Assembly: GCA_016218155.1 (NCBI GenBank) | Contig: JACREQ010000032.1 | Span: 1-64,000 of the forward strand | Direction of reading: 5' to 3' | Length of the DNA stretch: 64,000 bases | Origin: Bacteroidia bacterium | GTDB lineage: Bacteria > Bacteroidota > Bacteroidia > Bacteroidales > GWA2-32-17 | In this document: positions 44,451-52,276 of the stretch, piece after piece | Numbering within the stretch: position 1 is the stretch's first letter | Layout: each line of letters begins with the position of its first letter | Program-made: the position numbers and the translations under genes | Notes under the pieces: model-generated | Database searches by the model: none | What the model was told of the DNA's origin: nothing | What the model saw: only the letters and a program-made list of their open reading frames with translations

Positions 44451-45245
44451 ATGAAGCAATATCTTGATTTATTAGATCATGTTATAAAAAACGGAAATGT
44501 AAAAGAAGACCGTACAGGAACCGGTACATATAGTATCTTCGGTCATCAGATGAGGTTTGATTTAAGTAAAGGCTTTCCGCTTGTTACAACAAAAAAGGTA
44601 CATCTTAAATCAATTATTTACGAATTGTTATGGTTTTTAAACGGCGACACTAATATTAAATATTTAAATGATAATGGTGTAAATATCTGGAATGAGTGGG
44701 CAGATATGGATGGAAACTTAGGACCAGTTTATGGACACCAGTGGCGCTCATGGAATAATTATGAAGGTAAAGCAATTGATCAGATTACACAAGTTGTTGA
44801 ATCGATAAAAAATAATCCCGATTCCCGCAGACATCTTGTTAGTGCTTGGAATGTAGGTGAAATAAATAATATGGCATTGCCTCCTTGTCACATTATTTTT
44901 CAGTTTTATGTTGCTGGGGGAAAATTATCATGTCAGCTTTATCAGAGAAGTGCCGATTTATTTTTGGGGGTTCCTTTTAATATTGCCTCCTATGCTTTGT
45001 TAACAATGATGATTGCACAGGTTACTGATTTAAAACCCGGAGACTTTGTACATACATTTGGTGATGCTCATATTTATAAAAATCATATCGACCAGGTTAA
45101 ACTTCAAATGTCAAGAGAAATAAGACCTTTACCAAAAATGAAGATAAACCCGCATGTGAAAAATATTTTCAGTTTTAAGTATTCAGATTTTACATTAGAA
45201 GGTTATGATCCGCATCCTTTAATAAAAGGTGAGGTAGCGGTTTAA
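44451..45245 (+). CDS. thyA: Thymidylate synthase
   Basis: 264 residues, the same length as the E. coli enzyme. It methylates dUMP with methylene-tetrahydrofolate. The catalytic Cys lies in [12 protein letters not shown] near 148, phosphate-binding RRHLVSAWN near 127, the [21 protein letters not shown] block near 165-185 and the C-terminal [12 protein letters not shown] closes the active site. Dihydrofolate reductase, a frequent neighbour, is not next to it; an alkyltransferase gene follows after 7 bp. Confidence 0.97.
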   Translation: MKQYLDLLDHVIKNGNVKEDRTGTGTYSIFGHQMRFDLSKGFPLVTTKKVHLKSIIYELLWFLNGDTNIKYLNDNGVNIWNEWADMDGNLGPVYGHQWRSWNNYEGKAIDQITQVVESIKNNPDSRRHLVSAWNVGEINNMALPPCHIIFQFYVAGGKLSCQLYQRSADLFLGVPFNIASYALLTMMIAQVTDLKPGDFVHTFGDAHIYKNHIDQVKLQMSREIRPLPKMKINPHVKNIFSFKYSDFTLEGYDPHPLIKGEVAV

Positions 45246-45252
45246 AAATAAA

Positions 45253-45744
45253 ATGTCTACAGATCAGATTTTTACAAGTTATCTGAAATGCCCAATTGGT
45301 ATTATTGAGATAAAAGCATTTGCTGAAGCATTGTTTTCTGTTAAAATATTGTCAGAAGACTCTATAATTAATTTTCAAGAGGCTAATGAAGTAGAAATAA
45401 TTGAAATTGCTAAAATGCAATTAGATGAGTATTTTAACAAAGTGCGCAAACATTTTGATTTACCTTTGGTTTATGAAGGCACTGAATTTCAACAGAAAGT
45501 GTGGAAAGAAGTAGGGAAAATTCCTTTTGGAAAAACAAAATCATATGGGCAACTTGCAATAGAACTTGGAAAAAAAGAATTAACAAGGGCAGTTGGTGCT
45601 GCAAACGGAAAAAATCCTTTGTGGATAATTGTTCCATGTCACAGAGTTGTTGGAAGCAATAATGAACTTGTAGGATATGCAGGTGGAATGTGGCGAAAAC
45701 AGTGGCTTCTGGAACATGAAGATGCTCAATCAAGATTATTTTAA
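45253..45744 (+). CDS. ogt: Methylated-DNA--protein-cysteine methyltransferase
   Basis: 163 residues. It removes alkyl groups from O6-alkylguanine by suicide transfer to Cys. The active-site motif IVPCHRVV is near 130; the helix-turn-helix segment with KSYGQLAIELGK and RAVGAANGKNP and the YAGGMWRKQWLLEHE tail are canonical. The stop codon TAA (45742-45744) lies inside the left arm of the inverted-repeat element. It is 7 bp after thyA and probably translated from the same message. Confidence 0.94.
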   Translation: MSTDQIFTSYLKCPIGIIEIKAFAEALFSVKILSEDSIINFQEANEVEIIEIAKMQLDEYFNKVRKHFDLPLVYEGTEFQQKVWKEVGKIPFGKTKSYGQLAIELGKKELTRAVGAANGKNPLWIIVPCHRVVGSNNELVGYAGGMWRKQWLLEHEDAQSRLF

Positions 45745-45915
45745 TTAACGTGAGTTCGAAATAAGAAAACGATGCTAGTTTGAGTGAAATTCTTTCAGAA
45801 TTTCGTATCGAAAACAAGTCGTTTTGTTCATTTCGATACAAATTTTCTTCGAAAATCCACTCAATGTAACAAAACTAGGTATTCTATTATTTTATATCGA
45901 ACTCACGTTAATTAA
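45741..45915. mobile_element. MITE-like palindromic element, 175 bp
   Basis: Perfect 19-bp terminal inverted repeats (TTAATTAACGTGAGTTCGA at 45741-45759; its reverse complement at 45897-45915) enclose nested palindromes: GAAATTCT/AGAATTTC (45786-45804) and GTATCGAAA/TTTCGATAC (45805-45813/45831-45839). It encodes no protein. Because TTAATTAA is itself palindromic, a TA-rich target duplication cannot be told from the repeat ends. The left end overlaps the ogt stop codon. Confidence 0.72.
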
Positions 45916-45951
45916 TAAACCCTGAACTGTTTAAGCAATTCAGGGTTTATT
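45914..45951. terminator. Bidirectional intrinsic terminator
   Basis: AATAAACCCTGAA / TTCAGGGTTTATT, a 13-bp perfect stem with a 12-base loop, placed between ogt (plus) and the small minus-strand ORF. It abuts the palindromic element. Confidence 0.82.
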
Positions 45952-45972
45952 ATAAATGAAAATATTTTATGT

Positions 45973-46146
45973 CTAGTTCTTGTTGATTTTAAATCCTGAG
46001 ACTTTAAAATCTGGAAATACTTTCATAAATACTTTGTTAGAACGTGTTGAAAAATAGTTGCTAATAACAACATGATAAACACTGTGCTTTGATTTGTCGA
46101 TGTCTTTTACAAGAGTAATGTCGATGTTTTTTTCTTTCTGTTCCAT
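45973..46146 (-). CDS. Small hypothetical protein, 57 residues
   Basis: Starts at ATG 46146 (MEQKEKNIDITLV); the frame extends to 46167 but that part is less protein-like. It is hydrophilic with a central beta-like stretch (SVYHVVISNYFSTRSNKVFMKVFPDFKVSGF) and no Cys. A terminator lies 22 bp beyond its stop on the same strand, and an AT-rich 150-bp region stands before it. No family is recognised. Confidence 0.5.
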   Translation of the reverse strand: MEQKEKNIDITLVKDIDKSKHSVYHVVISNYFSTRSNKVFMKVFPDFKVSGFKINKN

Positions 46147-46296
46147 TTTAATTTCTTTTTTGTACAAAGGTATGGCTCTAAATTGATTTAGTTCGAATAG
46201 TTTGATAATCGACTATATTTTATTTACGAAATAGATTTAATTTCTTGCAAAAGAAAACTATGTTGGATAAAAGTAGATTTTATTAGGATGAAAAAA

Positions 46297-47268
46297 CTAG
46301 TTTAAAATATCTTCGATAACCTTTGTTAAAAGTTCTGTCATGCTAATACCGTAAACTCTGCCTTGTTGAGGAATAATACTTGCTTCACTCATTCCCGGAA
46401 TAGTATTTATTTCAAGAAAATATAATTTTTCATCTCTTATTATATAATCAACTCTGACTATTCCTTTACAACCAAAGAATTCATAAACAGCAAGTGAAAG
46501 GCGGTGGCATTCTTTTGCTACATGATCTGGTATGCGTGCAGGTGTAATTTCTTCACTCATGCCAGGTGTGTACTTTGCTTCGTAATCAAAAAAATCATTT
46601 TTTGTTACTATTTCAGTTGCTGGAAACAAAAATGTTTTTTCTTTTGTTTTTAAAACCCCGCATGAAATTTCAGTACCTTTAATAAATTCTTCGATAATAA
46701 TTTCATTATCTTCTTTAAAAGCAAAATCAAGTGCTGCAGGTATCTCTTCAATAGTTTTTGCTTTTGAAGTGCCACAACTCGAGCCTCCTGCATTTGGTTT
46801 AATAAAGCAAGGTAAGCCAACTGCTTTTACAATTTCTTCAGGTGTTATTTTCTGATTCTTTTTAACCAGAATAGCTTTTGCCATTAACAAATCAATATCA
46901 CGGAGTGCCAGTTTACAAAAATATTTGTCGAATGTTAGTGAAGAAACAAGGGTGTTACATGTTGAGTGGGGAATTCCAAGTAATTCAAAATATCCAGCCA
47001 TTAATCCGTTTTCGCCCGGAGTTCCATGAACAATAATATATGCAAAATCGAATTTAATTTTTTCGCCATCTACAATAACACTAAAGTCGGTTTTATTTAT
47101 TACAGGACCCCCTTCATCACCAAGTGTCCACCTTGTTCCCATAATTATTATGGGGTAAACATCGAATTTTTCCTTATCTATCCAATTTACTACTTGTCTG
47201 CCACTTTTTATGGAAATCTCTGCTTCTGAGGAGTTTCCTCCTGAAAGAACTGCAATTTTTAGTTTCAT
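46297..47268 (-). CDS. ddl: D-alanine--D-alanine ligase
   Basis: 323 residues, ATP-grasp fold. The N-terminal GGNSSEAEISIKSG, the HGTPGENG loop near 88, GGSSCGTSKA near 165, EEFIKGTEISCGV near 200 and the Mg-binding FLEINTIPGMSEASIIPQQ near 290 are all present. It makes the D-Ala-D-Ala dipeptide for peptidoglycan. An 11-bp perfect hairpin (47268-47294) stands directly before the start codon and could influence initiation. Confidence 0.95.
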   Translation of the reverse strand: MKLKIAVLSGGNSSEAEISIKSGRQVVNWIDKEKFDVYPIIIMGTRWTLGDEGGPVINKTDFSVIVDGEKIKFDFAYIIVHGTPGENGLMAGYFELLGIPHSTCNTLVSSLTFDKYFCKLALRDIDLLMAKAILVKKNQKITPEEIVKAVGLPCFIKPNAGGSSCGTSKAKTIEEIPAALDFAFKEDNEIIIEEFIKGTEISCGVLKTKEKTFLFPATEIVTKNDFFDYEAKYTPGMSEEITPARIPDHVAKECHRLSLAVYEFFGCKGIVRVDYIIRDEKLYFLEINTIPGMSEASIIPQQGRVYGISMTELLTKVIEDILN

Positions 47269-47294
47269 TTTTGCTGTTTTTTTAACAGCAAAAA
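47268..47294 (-). promoter_or_regulatory. Hairpin at the ddl translation start
   Basis: TTTTTGCTGTT (47268-47278) and AACAGCAAAAA (47284-47294) are perfect reverse complements around a 5-base loop. On the minus strand the second arm runs into the A of the ATG start codon, covering the ribosome-binding region. Confidence 0.5.
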
Positions 47295-47435
47295 ATTAAT
47301 GCATATCAAAACATATACATATCTATCAAGTGAAAAGATATGAACGAAATATTGCTCATTACTTTTGAAGTAGAAAGTCAAAAAAAATCTAAAGCGAAAA
47401 GTAGAATATTATAGGAATAAATAACAGTTTATTAA

Positions 47436-47960
47436 TTATTCACCTTCAAATTCTACCATCGAAAAAATTTTGTGTCCTTTAATTTTTTCGCGACCCTTTA
47501 ACTCGGGTAATTCAACTACAAATGCACATTCTACAACTTCGCCACCAAGTTTTTCTACTAATTTGATAGCAGCGTTAACCGTTCCACCTGTAGCGATTAA
47601 ATCATCAACTATAACAATGCGTTCGCCCTTAGAAATTGCATCAGAATGAAGTTCAAGTTCAGCAGTACCATATTCCAAATCGTATTTTTCAGAAATAGTT
47701 TTAAAAGGAAGTTTACCTTTTTTTCTGACAGGAATAAAACCTATTCCCAATTGCTTTGCCAATACAGCACCAAATACAAAACCTCTTGCATCTATGCCGG
47801 CAATTTTATCAATCTTTTGATCTTTATACCTTTCGTAAAAGCGATTACATGCTTCATTAAATCCTTCCGGGTCCTGCATTAATGTAGTAATATCTCTGAA
47901 TGTTACTGACTCAATAGGCCAGTGAGGTATTGAACGGATTTTATCTTTTAAATTTATCAT
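47436..47960 (-). CDS. apt: Adenine phosphoribosyltransferase
   Basis: 174 residues. It converts adenine and PRPP to AMP. The type I PRTase loop VIVDDLIATGGTVNAAIKL is near 118-136; N-terminal IRSIPHWPIESVTFRDIT and the IDARGFVFGAVLAKQL and VPVRKKGKLP-like (IPVRKKGKLP) segments are typical. It sits 25 bp after the TPR-cyclase gene on the same strand; AMP salvage and adenylate cyclase could both touch the adenylate pool, but the link is speculative. Confidence 0.96.
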   Translation of the reverse strand: MINLKDKIRSIPHWPIESVTFRDITTLMQDPEGFNEACNRFYERYKDQKIDKIAGIDARGFVFGAVLAKQLGIGFIPVRKKGKLPFKTISEKYDLEYGTAELELHSDAISKGERIVIVDDLIATGGTVNAAIKLVEKLGGEVVECAFVVELPELKGREKIKGHKIFSMVEFEGE

Positions 47961-47985
47961 ATTATTATTTTAATGTTTAGCAAAC

Positions 47986-49842
47986 TTAGCTTTTTTCTAC
48001 AAAATACATTTTAATTTTTCCTTTATTTTTTGCTTCAATTTCGCCTCTGTATATTGTTTTTAAATCTGAAGCTAAATTATCTTTAATCAATTCGTAGGTA
48101 GAGCCAGAAATATTTACTTTTCCTGGTTCACCGCTTGATTCCATTCTTGAAGCAGTATTTACTGTGTCGCCCCAAATATCATAAGCAAATTTTTTAATTC
48201 CAACAACTCCTGCAACAACTGGTCCGGTATGAACACCAATTCTGATTTGCCATTGATTAGTCTCAGTGTTGTTAGTGTTAATTGTTAAATGTTTGTTCAT
48301 ATATTCCTGAATATCCAGTGCTGCCTTTATTACATCCATTGGATTAGTTGTATTCGCTGTTGGAAGTCCACCGGCACACATATAGGCATCGCCAATAGTT
48401 TTTATTTTTTCTATAGGATATTTAGAAATAATCTTATCAAATTCAGAAAAAATTAAATTAAGTTCATTTACTAATTCATCAGCAGTCATTTTTTCGGCAA
48501 TTTTGGTAAACCCTTTAAAATCGGTAAAAAGTACAGTTACCAAATCGAATTGTTTAGGTTTTGCACTGCCTGTTGTTTTTAATTCTTCTGCTGTTTCATG
48601 CGGTAGAATGTTAAGTAGTAATTCATCTGAACGATGTTTTTCTTTCTTAATAATATTTTTTTGTCTTACAGCAAAAATTGCAAATACACTAACTACAATC
48701 ATTCCAACCAAAACAAAAATTAAAATCAATAGTTGTTTGTTTTTTTCTGATTCAGCTATTAAATCTTTTTTATCCTGCTCTGCTTTTTCAGTAGCCTGAA
48801 TTTTCTCAAATTCGTATTTCATTTCAAGTCGCAAAGAATTTTGTGTTGTTTGAATATTAGTAATGCTATCCTTAATTGCTTTAAATCTTTTAAAGTGATA
48901 CAGTGCTTTTGCCTGATTATTTGTTTTTTCATATAATTCACTCAGATTTTTATGCCAGTTGTCAATCATATCTACTGCACCAATGCTATCAGAAAGTGTA
49001 ATTGCTCGTTTAAGATATTTTTCGGCCTCGGCAAATTTTCTCATTAGAATATATAAGGTGCCAAGGTTTCCAAGTTTAATTGCAATTCCAAGTTTTCTTC
49101 CAAGTTCTTCATCTATTTTAATTGCATCTAGGTAATAGTTTGCAGCAATATTATAAAGGCTATCGCTTTGTTTTGTGGTATTAGAAGAATCTTCACCAAG
49201 TTTGAAATAAACATTCCCAATATTTCCAAGATTCATAGAAATATCTCTTTTGTTTTTAATTTCACGATTAATTATTAAAGCTTTTGTATAAGATTCAATT
49301 GCTTTTTCGTAATTTCCTTCTGACATATAAATTATTCCAAGGTTACTGATATCAGAAGCGATCCATTTTTTGTTATTTGTTTTTTGATCAATAGTTAAAG
49401 CTCTGGTATAATATTCCCGTGCTTTTTTAAAGTTTTTTTGATTTAGATAAACCGAACCAATATTTCCAAGTGCAGTTGACATATTTTTAAAATCCTGACA
49501 GTTCTCATAAATCTTAAGTGCTTCTAAAAAATTATCAAGTGCTGTAGTGTAATTTCCCGAAACATAATAAGCCCAACCTAATTCTGTTGATGCATTTGCT
49601 ATGTATGACTGGTTTTTAATTCTTTTGGCAAGTACTTTAGCCCGTTTACCAAATAATATTGCAGAATCAGAATTCTGAAAAGAGTATAAATCGGTAAGAG
49701 TTAGTAAAGTTTTTATTCTAACAGTATCAATTTTAGTATTGGAATTTATTTCTAGTAAAGAATCAATTTTTGATTGTTGAGAAAAGGCAACTATTGAAAA
49801 TTGAAAAATAAAGAACCAAATAAACAGAAACAGAGATCTCAT
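47986..49842 (-). CDS. TPR-repeat class III adenylate cyclase
   Basis: 618 residues: signal peptide (about 1-22), seven or eight tetratricopeptide repeats (about 50-330), a Lys/Glu-rich coiled coil, a membrane helix (about 376-396) and a cytoplasmic class III cyclase domain (about 430-618). Metal-binding Asp residues are in LFTDFKGF and IGDAYM. The Lys in EKIKTIGDAY and Asp in AYDIWGDTVN are the residues that favour ATP over GTP. The N-terminal TPRs face the periplasm, so it may sense a protein or envelope signal and make cAMP. A good promoter lies just upstream. Confidence 0.9.
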   Translation of the reverse strand: MRSLFLFIWFFIFQFSIVAFSQQSKIDSLLEINSNTKIDTVRIKTLLTLTDLYSFQNSDSAILFGKRAKVLAKRIKNQSYIANASTELGWAYYVSGNYTTALDNFLEALKIYENCQDFKNMSTALGNIGSVYLNQKNFKKAREYYTRALTIDQKTNNKKWIASDISNLGIIYMSEGNYEKAIESYTKALIINREIKNKRDISMNLGNIGNVYFKLGEDSSNTTKQSDSLYNIAANYYLDAIKIDEELGRKLGIAIKLGNLGTLYILMRKFAEAEKYLKRAITLSDSIGAVDMIDNWHKNLSELYEKTNNQAKALYHFKRFKAIKDSITNIQTTQNSLRLEMKYEFEKIQATEKAEQDKKDLIAESEKNKQLLILIFVLVGMIVVSVFAIFAVRQKNIIKKEKHRSDELLLNILPHETAEELKTTGSAKPKQFDLVTVLFTDFKGFTKIAEKMTADELVNELNLIFSEFDKIISKYPIEKIKTIGDAYMCAGGLPTANTTNPMDVIKAALDIQEYMNKHLTINTNNTETNQWQIRIGVHTGPVVAGVVGIKKFAYDIWGDTVNTASRMESSGEPGKVNISGSTYELIKDNLASDLKTIYRGEIEAKNKGKIKMYFVEKS

Positions 49843-49866
49843 TTATTAATTTGTTAGTTGATATTT

Positions 49867-49896
49867 CAAAAGTATAAAAAACATAATGATTTCAAA
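49867..49896 (-). promoter_or_regulatory. Sigma-ABfr-type promoter of the cyclase gene
   Basis: Minus strand: TTTG (49893-49896), 18-bp spacer, TACTTTTG (49867-49874), 24 bp before the start codon. Probably also drives apt. Confidence 0.7.
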
Positions 49897-49956
49897 ATAT
49901 AGAATTACATTAATAATTTAACAGGTATTTTTAACTTTGAAGATTATTAAACTGCT

Positions 49957-50832
49957 TTGAAAAAATTATTAGTTGTATTAAATCCTATAGCTGGGGCAAG
50001 GAAAAAAATTAACCTTGAATTGAAACTTAAGGAATGGATTGGTTCCAGCGTTGAAATTTCTTTTCAATATTGGGAGAGTCCTCAATTTGATATAACAGAT
50101 GCAATAAAGAAGAGAATAAAAGAAGATCATTTTGATATTGTTGTAGCTGCAGGTGGAGATGGTACAGTAAACAGAACTGCTCGTGCATTGGTAAATTCAA
50201 ATATTTCATTTGCAATTTTACCCCTTGGGTCGGGAAATGGTTTAGCCAGACATTTTAAAATTCCAATGAATTTAGAAAAGGCAGCAAAAATTATAATTTA
50301 TGGTAGAACTATTAATATGGATAGCTGTCTTATTAATAATGAAAATTTCTTTTGTACAGCAGGTACCGGATTTGATGCTCAGATTGGTCACTTGTTTGCA
50401 ACTGCAGGAAAACGTGGGTTTAAGACTTACACAAGAATTGTTGGTCGTGAGTTTAGAAATTATAAACCTTCAAATTATAAGATAGTAGCGGATGGTAAAG
50501 AAATAAATATTGATGCTTTTCTGGTTACTGTTGCAAATGCAAATCAATATGGTAATAATGTTTATATTTCACCAGATGCTGATATAACTGATGGGTTAAT
50601 GAATGTTGTAATATTAAAACCGTTTGGATTAATTCACGCTCCTGCACTTGCCAGTCGTTTATTTTTAAAAAATATGAATAAAGCTACTTTGGTTGAAACA
50701 TTTGTAGCAAAAGAAGTTGATATATACAGGCAGGAATCAGGTGCAGTTCATTTTGACGGAGAACCTGCGGTTATGGATAAGTGTCTTAGATTCAGATTAT
50801 CTGAGAATTCAATAAGAATTATTATTCCATAA
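49957..50832 (+). CDS. Diacylglycerol/lipid kinase family protein
   Basis: 291 residues. Start is TTG 49957: an in-frame TAA at 49948-49950 leaves no other start, and the protein begins exactly at the first strand (KKLLVVLNPIAGA). The nucleotide-binding GGDGTVNRTA near 64 and PLGSGNGLARH near 88 are the DGK/YegS/sphingosine-kinase signatures; the C-terminal domain holds VHFDGEPAVM. It phosphorylates a lipid hydroxyl; the substrate (diacylglycerol, sphingoid base or other) is unknown. Sphingolipids occur in many Bacteroidetes. Confidence 0.9.
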   Translation: MKKLLVVLNPIAGARKKINLELKLKEWIGSSVEISFQYWESPQFDITDAIKKRIKEDHFDIVVAAGGDGTVNRTARALVNSNISFAILPLGSGNGLARHFKIPMNLEKAAKIIIYGRTINMDSCLINNENFFCTAGTGFDAQIGHLFATAGKRGFKTYTRIVGREFRNYKPSNYKIVADGKEINIDAFLVTVANANQYGNNVYISPDADITDGLMNVVILKPFGLIHAPALASRLFLKNMNKATLVETFVAKEVDIYRQESGAVHFDGEPAVMDKCLRFRLSENSIRIIIP

Positions 50833-50865
50833 AAAAAAGGCCAACATTAATGTTGACCTTTTTTT
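50832..50865. terminator. Bidirectional intrinsic terminator
   Basis: AAAAAAAGG-c-CAACA, loop TTAA, TGTTG-a-CCTTTTTTT: a long stem with one mismatch, beginning in the lipid-kinase stop codon and shared with the convergent lipoprotein gene. Confidence 0.85.
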
Positions 50866-50884
50866 AATGCTTTTGGCTGAATTA

Positions 50885-51142
50885 TTATTTCTTGCCTTTT
50901 TTAGCACCAGCAGCAGCAATTGAATCAAGTTTAGCTTGTTCTAAAGCAGCAGCTTCAGCAGCAGCGATTGAATCAGCTTGAGCTTGAGCAGCAGCAGCAG
51001 CAGCAGCTTCAACTTTAGCAATAGAATCAGCTTTTAAAGAGTCAGCTTTTGCTTGCTCAGCAGCTAATTGTTCAGCACTTGGTCCACATGCAACGAATGA
51101 CATCATTCCTGCAATCATTAAAAGTCCAAAAAGTTTTTTCAT
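50885..51142 (-). CDS. Small Ala-rich lipoprotein
   Basis: 85 residues. The lipoprotein signal has lipobox SFVAC (Cys near 19). The mature part is almost entirely Ala, Gln, Asp, Ser, Lys and Glu in a helical, heptad-like array with repeated ADSIA(A/K) blocks, ending in KKGKK. This recalls the helical murein lipoprotein Lpp in size and style, but similarity is compositional only. A strong promoter and a terminator make it a stand-alone, possibly highly expressed gene. Confidence 0.8.
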   Translation of the reverse strand: MKKLFGLLMIAGMMSFVACGPSAEQLAAEQAKADSLKADSIAKVEAAAAAAAQAQADSIAAAEAAALEQAKLDSIAAAGAKKGKK

Positions 51143-51168
51143 AGAGGTTTAAATGTTTATTTACGGTG

Positions 51169-51201
51169 CAAATTTATATTAATAGTTTTTTAATTCTCAA
51201 A
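51169..51201 (-). promoter_or_regulatory. Sigma-ABfr-type promoter of the Ala-rich lipoprotein
   Basis: Minus strand: TTTG (51198-51201), 21-bp spacer, TAAATTTG (51169-51176), 26 bp before the start codon. Confidence 0.7.
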
Positions 51202-51241
51202 AAAAAATAAAAAATTTATTATTTTTATAAACAATAGAAGT

Positions 51242-52276
51242 TTAATTACTTGCAGCGAATTCTCTCCATTTGTTAATTAAATCTGCCATGTCGGAAGGTA
51301 GTTCAGAGTCGAAAAAAAGCCTTTTTTTTGTTAAAGGATGATAAAATCCTAAAGATTTTGCATGAAGTGCTTGTCGTGGACAAATATTAAAGCAATTTTC
51401 AACAAATTGAGTGTATTTTGCAAAGTTATTTCCTTTAATAATTTTATTACCACCGTACATTAAGTCGCTGAATAAAGGGTGTTTAATGTATTCAAAATGT
51501 GCTCTTATCTGATGAGTTCGTCCGGTTTCAAGTTTACATTCAATAAGAGAACAATATCTGAATTCATCAATAACTTTATAATGTGTAACCGCATGTTTTC
51601 CGGAATCGCCATCTGGGAAAATTGTCATTTTTTTTCTGTCGCGGGGAGACCTTCCAATATTTCCGTTTATAGTTCCTGACTTGTTATCAAATGTACCCCA
51701 CACAAATGCTAAATATGTTCTTTCTGTTGTTTTATCAAAAAATTGTTTTGCAAGTTTTGAGTGTGCCAGTTCATTCTTTGCAACAACAAGTAATCCAGAA
51801 GTATCCTTATCAATACGATGAACTAAACCTGGTCTGATTTGCCCTGTATTAAAAAGTGGAAGATCTTTAAAATGCCATAGTAATGCATTGACCAATGTTC
51901 CTGTATAATTCCCTTTTGCAGGGTGTACAACCATTCCGGCTGGTTTATTAATTATAACCAATTCATTGTCTTCGTATACGATCTCAATCGGAATGTTTTC
52001 TGCCAGTACCTCATGTTCATTTGGTGGATAAGGTAAAACAACTGAAATTACATCAAATGGTTTTACCTTGTAATTTGATTTTACAGGGTTGTTGTTAACT
52101 AAAATACAATTAGAAATAGCTGCATTTTGAATTCTGTTTCTTGAGATATTTTCTAAACGTAATCCTAAAAATTTGTCAATACGAAGTAGCGATTGTCCTT
52201 TATCTACAATTATTTTAAAATGTTCAAAAAGGTCGCTAGATTCTTCGTTTAATAAAATATCTTCTTCCTCGTGCAT
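51242..52276 (-). CDS. RluA-family pseudouridine synthase
   Basis: 344 residues. An N-terminal S4 RNA-binding domain (about 28-90, RIDKFLGLRLENISRNRIQNA) precedes the catalytic domain with HRIDKDTSGLLVVAK (catalytic Asp near 155), RPGLVHR, and LETGRTHQIRAHF near 245. It isomerises uridines, most likely in 23S rRNA as RluD does, but RluA, RluC and RluD cannot be separated by sight. Its start codon overlaps the preceding stop by 1 base (TAATG), so translation is coupled to the T9SS cargo gene. Confidence 0.92.
   Translation of the reverse strand: MHEEEDILLNEESSDLFEHFKIIVDKGQSLLRIDKFLGLRLENISRNRIQNAAISNCILVNNNPVKSNYKVKPFDVISVVLPYPPNEHEVLAENIPIEIVYEDNELVIINKPAGMVVHPAKGNYTGTLVNALLWHFKDLPLFNTGQIRPGLVHRIDKDTSGLLVVAKNELAHSKLAKQFFDKTTERTYLAFVWGTFDNKSGTINGNIGRSPRDRKKMTIFPDGDSGKHAVTHYKVIDEFRYCSLIECKLETGRTHQIRAHFEYIKHPLFSDLMYGGNKIIKGNNFAKYTQFVENCFNICPRQALHAKSLGFYHPLTKKRLFFDSELPSDMADLINKWREFAASN

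Noticed and set aside
45434-45841. Minus-strand ORF of 135 residues over ogt
   Set aside because: Antisense to a well-supported alkyltransferase gene and runs into the palindromic element.
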